Virus record (IMG/VR): IMGVR_UViG_3300025309_000020
Coordinates: 1-47,002 of that record
Origin: a virus
Length of the DNA stretch: 47,002 nucleotides
Reading direction: 5' to 3' (one strand)
Each line of letters opens with the position of its first letter. Within the stretch, counting starts at the first letter, position 1. Made by a program: the position numbers and the translations under genes. This document shows positions 5,648-13,265 of the stretch, one piece after another. The notes beneath the pieces are model-generated. The model searched no databases. It was not told the origin of the DNA and worked only from the letters and a program-made list of their open reading frames with translations.

Positions 5648-6967
5648 TTAACGATTATTTTCATTTGCCATGTTCTCGAACTTCGACCTTGCCCCGTCAA
5701 AATAGAGATTCACTTGCCCGGTCATACCACACCTGTTTTTCCGAATCAGTATTTCAGCGGTGTTTTTAAGCGGATTGTCGGAGCTCGTGTTGTACATCGA
5801 GTCGCGATAAATAAACGCTACGATGTCTGCATCTTGCTCAATAGATCCAGAATCACGTAAATCAGACATTAAGGGCCTTTTGTCCGTCCTTTCCTCACAC
5901 CTCCGGCTCAGTTGTGATAAGCACAGCACTGGTATTTTCAGGTCTTTCGCCAAAGCTTTTAGGCCTGCCGATATTTCCGATATTTCCCTTTCGCGTTTGT
6001 CTGAAGATCCCCGCGCAAGCCCCAAATAATCGACAACGACAAAATCAAGGCCTTTGGAGAAGGAAATAGCCTTTGCCCGAGCTGATATTTTTTGCACATG
6101 GGCCGCGCTTGTGTCGTCAATTGTTATTGGTAAAACTGAGAGTTTTTTTGACGCGCTGATGATTTCCCTCCATGCCATATCGTCATAAACCCCGGCCTGC
6201 AATTTGCCGCCGTTGACGTGTGAATATGCGCTGATTTGCTTCTCGACAAGTTTCTCTTTCGCCATCTCAAGGCTGAAAACCAGCACCTTTTTACCAGCTT
6301 CGGCGACGTTGCAGACAATATTCATAGCAAGTGTGGTTTTGCCATGGGAAGGACGCCCTGCGAGAATGACAAGGTCTGTTTTTTGTAGGCCTCCTGTCAT
6401 TTTATCAAGATCGCAAAAGCCGGTCGAAATTCCAAAGGCATCAGCCTCGCCGTTGCTTCGCGATTTGATTTTCTCAAGCACAGTTGGGATTATATCGGCG
6501 AAAGACTTGGTATTGTCGTGGTTGTCTCCCGACGATTTCGCAAGATAACCGCCGATCTCGCAAAACAGGCCTTCTGTTTTTTCGCCCTCAAAACATCGTG
6601 CCGTGATATCGCTTGCCAGAATGATCAGGGACCGCGCCCGTGAGCGCTCCTTGATGGTTTCACAGTGTCCGCTGATATTGGCTGTTTCTGCAACGATATT
6701 GGTGAGGCTGGCAAGATAAACCATACCGCCGCACATATCCGTGTTATTCGAATCTTTCAGGGCGTTATAGACAGAAAGCGCATCCACCCCTAGGCCACCG
6801 TTGAAAACTTTTGCAATGGCCTCGAATATGACAGTATGGTTTGGTTTATAAAAGTCCTCTTTGTCGATTTTTGACAGCACAACAGGAATGCTTTTTGATG
6901 AAAGCATCATGGTGCCGAGTACGACTTGTTCCGTCTCTACGCTGTGAGGGGGAATTCTTGCAATCAT
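5648..6967 (-). CDS. dnaB: Replicative DNA helicase, DnaB family
   Basis: 439 residues with full DnaB architecture. An N-terminal helical domain (SVETEQVVLGTMM at ~9-21) and a linker helix precede a RecA-like ATPase. Walker A is GRPSHGKT (204-211), Walker B has D313 in FVVVDYLGL, and the C-terminal SDLRDSGSIEQDADIVAFIYR region is typical. It forms a hexamer that unwinds DNA ahead of the phage fork. It overlaps the upstream initiator-like gene by 4 nt, so helicase and presumed loader/initiator are made together. Length is near the usual ~450. Confidence 0.97.
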   Translation of the reverse strand: MIARIPPHSVETEQVVLGTMMLSSKSIPVVLSKIDKEDFYKPNHTVIFEAIAKVFNGGLGVDALSVYNALKDSNNTDMCGGMVYLASLTNIVAETANISGHCETIKERSRARSLIILASDITARCFEGEKTEGLFCEIGGYLAKSSGDNHDNTKSFADIIPTVLEKIKSRSNGEADAFGISTGFCDLDKMTGGLQKTDLVILAGRPSHGKTTLAMNIVCNVAEAGKKVLVFSLEMAKEKLVEKQISAYSHVNGGKLQAGVYDDMAWREIISASKKLSVLPITIDDTSAAHVQKISARAKAISFSKGLDFVVVDYLGLARGSSDKREREISEISAGLKALAKDLKIPVLCLSQLSRRCEERTDKRPLMSDLRDSGSIEQDADIVAFIYRDSMYNTSSDNPLKNTAEILIRKNRCGMTGQVNLYFDGARSKFENMANENNR

Positions 6968-7722
6968 GCGTCAGTCCTATCTTTAAAAGACGTACAATCA
7001 GGATTGTCGTTTTTACACGCGCCTCTTGCCCGGTAATCGCAGGATTTGCAATCTATTTTGCCGGTTCTGGTTCCATGATTACTTACAGCCTGTAGGTACG
7101 ATTCAAATTTTGTTCCGAAAAGGGTTATTGGCCGAAGGTACTCTACCATTTTTGCATCTGTTTTCCATTCACTTGTTTTGTGCTCGATGACTGATTTAAA
7201 GTCTTCAAACCGAAAACCTTCAGCCCATCTTGCTCTAATGTTTTTCTGGGTAGTGCCTGTTGATGATTTAAAAGATGTGCCTGCTTTTTCATTAAGGAAA
7301 GAAACGATATCAACAAACGGGATTTTTTCACTCTGTCGCGGCTTTTGCCCGACTATAATCTTCTCTGTCTCTGTCTCTGTCTCTGTCTCTGGTGTGTCAA
7401 CTGGTTGACAAGTTGGCGTCGCCTTGGCGTCGCCTTGGCTGTCTCTTGGATTAATAAACCCCAACTCAATGAATTTATTAATATTAGGCTCTGAATCTAA
7501 AAGGCATATTTTTCTTAAAACACGACAATCATCCGGTATACACCCATGGTTATCTGCCGCAGCTATCCACAAACTGACAAGCTGCCCCTTCTCGGCATCC
7601 GTAAGTGTAGCCCATTCTGGATTAGTAAACAGAACCCTATGAACTTTTATCCATGGCGGAGTACCGCGGTCTTGCCGGTATGACTGCCATTTGTCCCAGT
7701 TGCGGATACAAAGCGGAGTCAT
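6964..7722 (-). CDS. Phage replication initiator / helicase-loader-like protein
   Basis: 252 residues. The N-terminal ~85 residues (WIKVHRVLFTNPEW, GQLVSLWIAAADNHG) resemble the winged-helix part of phage DnaD/replication proteins. A low-complexity linker with ETETETETE follows. Residues ~140-215 (FLNEKAGTSFKS, then IRARWAEGFRFEDF and MVEYLRPITLFGTKFESYL) match the conserved phage replication C-terminal domain. A four-Cys cluster ends it (CKSCDYRARGACKNDNPDC), similar to a small metal site. It is followed directly by dnaB. Origin recognition and helicase loading are inferred from family and context. Confidence 0.8.
   Translation of the reverse strand: MTPLCIRNWDKWQSYRQDRGTPPWIKVHRVLFTNPEWATLTDAEKGQLVSLWIAAADNHGCIPDDCRVLRKICLLDSEPNINKFIELGFINPRDSQGDAKATPTCQPVDTPETETETETEKIIVGQKPRQSEKIPFVDIVSFLNEKAGTSFKSSTGTTQKNIRARWAEGFRFEDFKSVIEHKTSEWKTDAKMVEYLRPITLFGTKFESYLQAVSNHGTRTGKIDCKSCDYRARGACKNDNPDCTSFKDRTDA
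7364..7395. repeat. CTCTGT hexanucleotide microsatellite
   Basis: About five CTCTGT units lie inside the linker of the replication protein and encode alternating Glu-Thr. As the unit is 6 bp, slippage changes linker length without frameshift. Confidence 0.7.
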
Positions 7723-8120
7723 CGCGGCGTCACCTTGGCGTCAATAGTATTTTTTATTATCGTGAAATTTTGGCCAATATCTGCAAGTATTTTTAGCGTG
7801 CTAAGGTCTAATCTCGACATATTGAAAGCCATATCACATATGTCTTGCATAAATAACCCTTTCTCAAGCAACACGTTTAAGATATTGTCCCTGTATGGTT
7901 GCAATGAATATTCTGTGTTATGACAGCTCTCACATAACGTAGCCAAGCAATTATCTTGATATTCCCACGGGTCAAGGCCTTTCTCATACCATTTATGATG
8001 GACATTTAGGGTTGATGTCGTGTCCCCACACACTAAACACGTCCAGTTGTCCCTCGAAAGTATTTCCAACCGTCTTTTTTGCCACTTCGGATTCTTTAGT
8101 TTCTCGGAATATTCGCTCAT
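7719..8120 (-). CDS. HNH endonuclease
   Basis: 133 residues from ATG 8120; the 8132 alternative is a TTG without support. The HNH core is plain: CLVCG, NVHHKWYEKG, then LCESCHN. KWQKRRLEILSRDNW before it is the usual lead-in helix. A helical C-terminal ~60 residues without known motif may give specificity. It lies between small genes and the replication initiator, overlapping the latter by 4 nt. It probably acts as a homing or packaging-associated nicking enzyme. A terminator-like hairpin sits just before its start codon. Confidence 0.85.
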   Translation of the reverse strand: MSEYSEKLKNPKWQKRRLEILSRDNWTCLVCGDTTSTLNVHHKWYEKGLDPWEYQDNCLATLCESCHNTEYSLQPYRDNILNVLLEKGLFMQDICDMAFNMSRLDLSTLKILADIGQNFTIIKNTIDAKVTPR

Positions 8121-8245
8121 ATCGTCACCCAAATAAAAAATGGCTCAGGAGTAGGCCTAAAGATAAAACCAGAGTATACAGGTACCCCGTTCTTTAGTTT
8201 GGCTTGCCTACTCCTGAGCCATCGGTTATTTAGTTGTGTTTTCAT
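8117..8245 (-). CDS. 42-residue basic peptide containing a long inverted repeat
   Basis: ATG 8245 follows CAGGATGAGC and lies 2 nt after an upstream stop. The stop overlaps the HNH start (ATGA). The peptide is MKTQLNNRWLRSRQAKLK... and ends in a Pro/aromatic stretch. The 17-bp inverted repeat at 8140-8222 occupies two thirds of it. It may be a real small protein or a leader whose translation controls the hairpin before the nuclease. Confidence 0.5.
   Translation of the reverse strand: MKTQLNNRWLRSRQAKLKNGVPVYSGFIFRPTPEPFFIWVTI
8140..8222 (-). promoter_or_regulatory. Terminator-like hairpin gating the HNH gene
   Basis: Perfect 17-bp arms, 8140-8156 and 8206-8222, enclose a 49-nt loop. A nested 7-bp stem CTAAAGA/TCTTTAG lies at 8157-8163/8191-8197. 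Read leftward, the second arm is followed at once by TTTTTT, giving intrinsic-terminator form 20 nt before the HNH start codon. It can act as an attenuator or a translation block. Confidence 0.7.
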
Positions 8246-8247
8246 GC

Positions 8248-8429
8248 TCATCCTGCAATGAGTTTTAATCTTAACCAATCTCCCCGGTAGCCATCCGGAT
8301 CGCCAATTGATACCACCATTTTACTGCATTTTTAGAAACCAGCAACAAATATCGAACAAAATCAGTACGTACCACACCGTGATACTCTGGGAACTGTGGG
8401 CAAATTTTTTTAGTCGTAATCCCGATCAA
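8248..8429 (-). pseudogene. Frame-changed small ORF upstream of the HNH unit
   Basis: One frame (TTG 8429 to TAA 8271) reads KICPQFPEYHGVVRTDF onward and looks coding. A second frame (ATG 8319 to TGA 8248) reads SIGDPDGYRGDWLRLKLIAG and ends 2 nt before the next start, as a coupled gene should. Adding one base in the A run near 8319-8322 fuses them. This could be a single-base deletion, a sequencing error or a -1 shift. It overlaps the 8410 stop by 20 nt. Family unknown. Confidence 0.4.
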
Positions 8430-8709
8430 GAAAAATAGTCCCCGACGCCTCCCATTTAACGCAATCGGTAATTTTCTCCTTGAAAGGTTTCGCTAATTTT
8501 TCCATGCATATCCATTCATTAGCAAACTTATCTTTGTCGTGGTAATCGGACAAATTTGCGCACGTAGCGCACGATTTACGAACCGGGTTCAGCCAGCACC
8601 GTTGCTCATGTTTTTTGCAGCCTGATGGCGATAGAAAGATTTTTGGTTTACTCGAACCTTTACAAAACGAGCACCTGTATGCTGTTACCTTTTCCACGTT
8701 TACCCCCAT
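8410..8709 (-). CDS. Multi-zinc-finger protein, 99 residues
   Basis: Cys/His sites come in sequence: CSFCKG, then CKKHEQRC (together a C2H2-like finger), then CATCAN with a later CM and DCVKW. It is basic in the first half. ATG 8709 gives MGVNVEKVTAYRCSF; a GTG four codons later has better Shine-Dalgarno spacing. It lies between VRR-NUC and the HNH cluster. It is probably DNA-binding; no catalytic motif is seen. Confidence 0.65.
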   Translation of the reverse strand: MGVNVEKVTAYRCSFCKGSSKPKIFLSPSGCKKHEQRCWLNPVRKSCATCANLSDYHDKDKFANEWICMEKLAKPFKEKITDCVKWEASGTIFLDRDYD

Positions 8710-8742
8710 TGTTTTATCCGGTCTTGCCGGGTGCGGAGATGG

Positions 8743-9039
8743 TTATTTTATGCCGATCTCCGCTAGTATTTGGTCCATGGTCCACAATACGGCGTAGTGT
8801 CCCTGCCATTCATTTTGCAGCTCAACCTGCGATTTCTTCAGCGCCCCTGCCTTGAGCCCGCCGCTCTTTTTAACGGCTGTCTCCGGGTTCTTTATTTCGA
8901 TGAGGTAGTTTACTCCACATCGCCCGATCAGGATATCATCCACGCCTGTTTTTACCGTCACGCCGGGTATTTTGCGGAGAGCTGCTACAAGGTCGCGTTG
9001 GTTTTCGTCTGTTCGCGGATTACGGCGGTATTTGCTCAT
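8743..9039 (-). CDS. VRR-NUC domain nuclease
   Basis: A 98-residue stand-alone VRR-NUC domain. The PD-(D/E)XK-type core is visible as GVDDILIGRCGVNYLIEIKN (D, then E-x-K), with a following GALKKSQVELQNEW helix and a strand HYAVLWT typical of the fold. Phage VRR-NUC proteins cut branched or junction DNA and can act in resolution before packaging. The start overlaps the methyltransferase stop by 4 nt. Confidence 0.88.
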   Translation of the reverse strand: MSKYRRNPRTDENQRDLVAALRKIPGVTVKTGVDDILIGRCGVNYLIEIKNPETAVKKSGGLKAGALKKSQVELQNEWQGHYAVLWTMDQILAEIGIK

Positions 9040-9998
9040 CCAAAAAGCTCCAATTGCTTCGACTCCATATCGTTATTTTCAGCCATCCTCATATTTTTCA
9101 CAGCTTGCCGAAAATATGAAGGCTTCAATTCAAAACCGATAGCTTTTCTTTTGTTTATGACAGCTCCATAGGCTTCTGACCCCACCCCAAGAAAAGGCGT
9201 CAACACAACCTCTCCCGGATTTGTCCGCATTAAAACAAATCGCTCTATAACGTCAAGCTGCAATGGATGGACATGCTTCTCATCCTCACTATCCCTTGAT
9301 TCTTTATAAGGCAACACATTTGCAATTCTGATATCATCCCAAAAAGAAGAGGCATATTGCCGCCATATCCAATGGCTAAAAAGATTTTCGGTCTGCTTGC
9401 CTTGATAGTTTTTATACCTGAGAATGTCTTCAGGTATTTTTCTTTCACCGACATACCTATCCATTCCGGTCGGGTGTGTTACAGGTGTTTTATTTTCCCC
9501 TTTATTGCGAAAAACAAGCAACTGATCCATCGATGCAACCCCGCATAAAGTTGAATCGACTGTGAGGGTTTGATGAGCAAGGTTTTTCTGCATGGTCCTT
9601 AATCTAACCGCCAATGGCTCTTTCCATATGCCGTGGCGTGCCGCCAACTCCCACCCGTGTTTTTCGTGCAATCTGATAATATCGCCAGGGAAATCAGATA
9701 GGCCATCTCTCCCGCTGTTACTGCTCGGGATATCCATGCAATGCACGGCTGACAATCGGCCAGGCATAATGATTCTAGTTATTTCCTTCACCACATATTC
9801 GTAGTGCTCGAAAAACTGCTCTTTACTGTCACAGTTTGATATATCTAGTTCATGGCTAGAATATTGGTATAATCCGCAAAACGGAGGAGAATAAATAGAT
9901 GCGTGAATAGAATTGTCTGGCAATTCCTTCATCCCCGAAATGCAATCACAATTTGCTATATAATAATTCTCTGTTTTCACTTGGTCAGCTACGCCCAT
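9036..9998 (-). CDS. DNA methyltransferase, beta class (probable N4-cytosine or N6-adenine)
   Basis: 320 residues. Catalytic motif IV SPPF (37-40) comes first, with the SAM-binding FLGVGSEAYGAV motif near the C-terminus (~269-280). HPLQLDVIERF, the conserved segment before motif I, comes between. This IV-then-I order is the beta class; SPP[F/Y/W] is more frequent in N4-cytosine enzymes. No cognate restriction gene is present, so it likely protects phage DNA from host restriction or marks it. It overlaps VRR-NUC (downstream) and the homing HNH gene (upstream, 14 bp). Confidence 0.9.
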   Translation of the reverse strand: MGVADQVKTENYYIANCDCISGMKELPDNSIHASIYSPPFCGLYQYSSHELDISNCDSKEQFFEHYEYVVKEITRIIMPGRLSAVHCMDIPSSNSGRDGLSDFPGDIIRLHEKHGWELAARHGIWKEPLAVRLRTMQKNLAHQTLTVDSTLCGVASMDQLLVFRNKGENKTPVTHPTGMDRYVGERKIPEDILRYKNYQGKQTENLFSHWIWRQYASSFWDDIRIANVLPYKESRDSEDEKHVHPLQLDVIERFVLMRTNPGEVVLTPFLGVGSEAYGAVINKRKAIGFELKPSYFRQAVKNMRMAENNDMESKQLELFG

Positions 9999-10737
9999 TG
10001 TTCCCTCCTAGAAAATATTTTTCTTTGTTTTTTGGACTATGCACCCACCTGTGACATTCATCGCAAAGTAGGACTAGGTTATCAACGTTCGACCTTAATT
10101 CTTTCACCATAAAAGACACAATGTGATGAATGTGGAATGTGCCTCTATTTTTTACTGTGTTATGGTGTTTATTGCACTTCTGGCATGTCGCGTTATCCCT
10201 GTCCCATACGGACTTAACCGCCTCAACCCACTCTACAGAAGCATAAAACGACTGTCGCTCTGGGGTACACCCGCCCTTCCATGATGGATGATTTTTCACC
10301 TTATAATCCCTATGTTTCATCCAGTGAACGCCATCTTTCATAGACGGTATCCTTCCATCCTTAAGTCTAGCTTCTCTTATTTTTTGTTTTGCTTCTGGTG
10401 TGTGTTTCTTCCCCAAAAAAGGATTTATCTGCCCCTTAATAAACTGTTGGCGAATATCTGTACCCCTCCCCCTGGTTGGTATATCGAAATCTTTCAACCA
10501 GTTCCACACGGATTTGGGGTCTCTGTTCACTATCTTGCCAATCTGTGAGGTATCCATTTTTTTGGTAACATAGTGCTCAAACAACCACTCTTTAGTAACC
10601 GGCTTGAACGTTTTTTGATAATCCCCTTTACACTTGTTGTCGCAAAAAAAGTCAGTTATTACCCTTTTTTTGCCGTAATTCCACGTTTCCCTATTGATGG
10701 TTTTCCCGCACGTCCTGCATTCTACATCATCCCTCAT
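9985..10737 (-). CDS. Homing HNH endonuclease with NUMOD3-like motif
   Basis: 250 residues, three parts. An N-terminal zinc module (CRTCG...CDNKC) leads into a helix-turn-helix-like region (KKMDTSQIGKIVNRDPKSVW). A NUMOD3-like DNA-binding motif (GKKHTPEAKQKIREARLKDG) follows, then the HNH core (CQKCNK, FHIHHIVSF, LLCDECHRWVH). This is typical of free-standing homing endonucleases. It overlaps the methyltransferase start by 14 bp and is more AT-rich than its neighbours, consistent with recent insertion. I see no intron around it. Confidence 0.85.
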   Translation of the reverse strand: MRDDVECRTCGKTINRETWNYGKKRVITDFFCDNKCKGDYQKTFKPVTKEWLFEHYVTKKMDTSQIGKIVNRDPKSVWNWLKDFDIPTRGRGTDIRQQFIKGQINPFLGKKHTPEAKQKIREARLKDGRIPSMKDGVHWMKHRDYKVKNHPSWKGGCTPERQSFYASVEWVEAVKSVWDRDNATCQKCNKHHNTVKNRGTFHIHHIVSFMVKELRSNVDNLVLLCDECHRWVHSPKNKEKYFLGGNNGRS

Positions 10738-10793
10738 ATTTACACCTCCATTCTTGTTTTATATAGACTACTAAATGGTGGCGTAATTGTCAA

Positions 10794-12161
10794 CTATATC
10801 CATGACGGCAGGTCAACAGGTTTAGTATAAATATTGTTTTTATCAATCTTGAAAACGTTATTCATACACTCTATCATCATTGAAAACATTTGGTCAGCTT
10901 GAACCTGTTTTCGCTGAAGATTTTGTAAAACCCTAACCTCTCCCTCGGTTGTGACAATATCGGAATGCACCGGTCGCTTCTGGCCGAACCTCCAGAACCT
11001 TCTTGTTCCTTGGTAGTACTGCTCAAAACTGTGAGAAGGAAAAGATACCTGGTGGTTACAATGTTGAAGGTTTAATCCCCAGGCACCTATAACGTGCTTG
11101 GTTATCATTCCCCTAACCTGGTTATTGGCAAAGGCCATCAGCTTCTCTTCTTTTTTCTCATCGCTGTCTTTCCCGCTTATCTGTATTGCGTCAGGAATGA
11201 GCTTTTCCAAAAAATCCCCTTCGTCGTTCAAGTGGCACCAAACGACAAACGGTTGCCCGGTATCGTTGACCAGTTTTGCGGCATACTCGCACCGCTCGGT
11301 TATTGTTTTCCGCCGTTCTTCGCGTTGCTCCCTAAAGCCATAGGCGGGCACTGCGAACAACATGCCGTTTTTTTTGAATCCAGTTTTAACGACATGCTCT
11401 GTTTCGGTAAGCGGGGGGAGAATAAAATCGTCATCACGAAAACCAAGGTCAGAAGGTTTTCTTAAAGCTCGCGACCACGAGCACACCCACCGCCAAAAGG
11501 GAAGCTCTGCATGGCCCTTAAGTCGCCATTTTAACGTCTGTCCGCCCATCCTCCCGGTTGCACAGTTATTGAGGTCGTTCTTGAAAAATTTACCGAGCAT
11601 ATCCATGTAACCAAGATACCCAAGGGCCTCGCTTGATGTACCCAACTCATGGTAGTCGTTGGGCGCCGCCGTGGCTGTCCCGAGTAGGCGGAATGGTATT
11701 TTCCTGGTGAAAAATGTTATGTCGTTTTTGATCTTCCCCTTGAAGTTTTTCAGGATCGCGCTTTCATCGCACACCACCCCGGCAAAATCTTTGCTGTTGA
11801 ATTTATGAAGCTGCTCGTAATTGGTGATTGTGATGTTTTTGCATGGCTTGCCGTCCCTCGATTTCTTTGCCTCGATTCCAAACTTTTCAGCCTCTTTTTC
11901 CATTTGGGATGATACCGCTATCGGGGTCAGTACAAGGACTGGCTTGTTTGTGTGTCTTACCACGTTTTCAGCCCACACCAGTTCCTGAGGAGTCTTCCCA
12001 AGCCCACAATCTTCAAGGAGCGCCGCCCGTCCCTGTTCTATCGACCATCCCGTTAAGTGTGCCTGAAAGTCAAAGAGAAAATCAGGCATAAAAACAGGCT
12101 TGAATCCGTAGCCTGTTGATAGTTGGGTTTTTTTGTTAATAAAGCTGTCAAAATCCATCAT
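10794..12161 (-). CDS. SNF2-like DEAD/DEAH helicase
   Basis: 455 residues from ATG 12161. A tandem ATG at 12158 has slightly better spacing to GGGGGGAG. Motifs: I ALLEDCGLGKTPQ (Walker A ~53-57), II VVCDESAIL (~130-137), III LLGTATAAPNDY, and VI QYYQGTRRFWRFGQKRPV with arginine fingers. The phage SNF2 family remodels or translocates on double-stranded DNA; roles in replication or recombination are likely. It sits 158 nt from MazG, behind a structured terminator-like element. An in-frame TTG extension to 12248 runs through that hairpin and is rejected as the start. Confidence 0.92.
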   Translation of the reverse strand: MMDFDSFINKKTQLSTGYGFKPVFMPDFLFDFQAHLTGWSIEQGRAALLEDCGLGKTPQELVWAENVVRHTNKPVLVLTPIAVSSQMEKEAEKFGIEAKKSRDGKPCKNITITNYEQLHKFNSKDFAGVVCDESAILKNFKGKIKNDITFFTRKIPFRLLGTATAAPNDYHELGTSSEALGYLGYMDMLGKFFKNDLNNCATGRMGGQTLKWRLKGHAELPFWRWVCSWSRALRKPSDLGFRDDDFILPPLTETEHVVKTGFKKNGMLFAVPAYGFREQREERRKTITERCEYAAKLVNDTGQPFVVWCHLNDEGDFLEKLIPDAIQISGKDSDEKKEEKLMAFANNQVRGMITKHVIGAWGLNLQHCNHQVSFPSHSFEQYYQGTRRFWRFGQKRPVHSDIVTTEGEVRVLQNLQRKQVQADQMFSMMIECMNNVFKIDKNNIYTKPVDLPSWI

Positions 12162-12169
12162 CTCCCCCC

Positions 12170-12245
12170 AAAAAAAACCCGGTAAGAGCGCCGCAAGCTG
12201 GTGGTGTTCCCGATTCAGAGGGACAGCTCTAACGCCCTTACCGGG
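12170..12245 (-). promoter_or_regulatory. Structured terminator/attenuator before the SNF2 helicase gene
   Basis: Leftward, a 9-bp stem CCCGGTAAG/CTTACCGGG (12237-12245/12178-12186) contains AGCTG/CAGCT (12224-12228/12196-12200) and TCCC/GGGA inner helices. T8 then the GGGGGGAG ribosome-binding site of the helicase follow. A six-codon frame (MIQIAR, stop) ends just at the first arm. The form fits an intrinsic terminator that must be bypassed for helicase expression. Confidence 0.65.
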
Positions 12246-12319
12246 CAATTTGAATCATACTTTAGCCACCACAGCTATATTCCAATCACAGTAACAGATA
12301 TCGCGATGTAGCGAAACTG

Positions 12320-12619
12320 TTATTTAATACGTTTTCTATCACCATTCGCCAGTTCCGGCCCAAACTCACGCTGCCGGTTGATCGCCATCTTATCACGAAT
12401 AATATCTTGAACGTTTAAACCGTTCATCTTACACCAGCGACAGGCTACAATAAAAACATCGGCTATTTCGTCGGATGTCGCTCCAACACCATCCATATTA
12501 TAGAGGGCGCTCCATAATTCGTAAGCCTCTTCCTCTAGTTTTTCCTCCACCGCCTTTGTTGTTGCGGCTGGGAATATTTCTTCCTGCCATTCAATTATCT
12601 CATTCACGATATTTTGCAT
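12320..12619 (-). CDS. mazG: MazG-like nucleotide pyrophosphohydrolase
   Basis: 99 residues, the single-domain MazG form. The metal-binding signature is split between EEKLEEEAYEL (residues ~25-35) and DEIADVFIVACR (~50-61). The C-terminal DKMAINRQREFGP matches phage dATP/dGTP-type (DUF550) members. It hydrolyses (d)NTPs to the monophosphate; phage MazG proteins may lower ppGpp or remove modified nucleotides. It overlaps the upstream gene by 16 bp. Confidence 0.85.
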   Translation of the reverse strand: MQNIVNEIIEWQEEIFPAATTKAVEEKLEEEAYELWSALYNMDGVGATSDEIADVFIVACRWCKMNGLNVQDIIRDKMAINRQREFGPELANGDRKRIK

Positions 12620-13053
12620 ATCCCCTCCCGTTTAATCCCCTCGATCCAATCCAGCACCATCTCCCGAGCCCCGGCCAGTTCCTCGCTGTGCAATACCGTC
12701 TCGTCGTCGCCGGTTGCCATCATTGCCGCAACGGTTGCCATTTGTTTTTCGAGCTTGCCTAACTCATGGATTAATGACGGATGTCTTTTTGCCTCTTCGG
12801 CTTTGCGACATTGCAACTGATATTGTGTGGTGTAACAACCGGAACTACACCACACCACCGCCCGACTACTGTAGGCATACCTCCGGCTATTCAGTTCGTC
12901 CGTCGCTTCTTTCCGGCTGAAAAACGGCCCGGTAATCATCGACATTGCCACGGTTCCCGCGTCAGGGCTCATCATCTGTTTTGGGTCGATAATGAGCCAC
13001 CACGGATCGGCTGTTCCTTCGTTGTCGTCCGATACTTCGATTTCTATTTTCAT
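12604..13053 (-). CDS. Hypothetical phage protein, 149 residues
   Basis: Not recognised. The N-terminal half is beta-rich with aromatics (DPWWLIIDPKQMM, GPFFSRKEATDEL). A Cys-containing segment (WCSSGCYTTQYQLQC) comes mid-chain. The C-terminal half is helical and ends in EMVLDWIEGIKREG. Tandem 4-nt and 16-nt overlaps with its neighbours place it firmly in the operon. Confidence 0.65.
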   Translation of the reverse strand: MKIEIEVSDDNEGTADPWWLIIDPKQMMSPDAGTVAMSMITGPFFSRKEATDELNSRRYAYSSRAVVWCSSGCYTTQYQLQCRKAEEAKRHPSLIHELGKLEKQMATVAAMMATGDDETVLHSEELAGAREMVLDWIEGIKREGICKIS

Positions 13054-13265
13054 TTCGTCCTCGGCAATTTAAGCCATGCGTCCCGTGCTTGCGTAATCTC
13101 CACCGTGATTTGTTGCCTGGTCTTACAAGTGCCGTCCTTGTTTTTGTTATATGGGTTTATTGTTTGGCAAAATTTCTTAGTTTGTTGCCGCATTTTCCCG
13201 GTGTCGTCTTTCCAGCGCTTTGTCGCTTTCACGGACACCTCTTCAAATACATATCTCAACCTCAT
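13050..13265 (-). CDS. Small basic protein, 71 residues
   Basis: Very Lys/Arg/Gln-rich (KATKRWKDDTGKMRQQTKKF). It starts at ATG 13265, overlapping the upstream stop, and overlaps the next gene by 4 nt. Family unknown. Confidence 0.65.
   Translation of the reverse strand: MRLRYVFEEVSVKATKRWKDDTGKMRQQTKKFCQTINPYNKNKDGTCKTRQQITVEITQARDAWLKLPRTK

Noticed and set aside
8140-8222. Retron or transposon end suggested by the long inverted repeat
   Set aside because: No reverse transcriptase or transposase nearby and no target duplication; the T6 after the arm makes a terminator-like element more likely.
12162-12248. TTG extension of the SNF2 helicase
   Set aside because: It would translate through a terminator-like hairpin and add no conserved residues; GGGGGGAG marks the ATG at 12158/12161.
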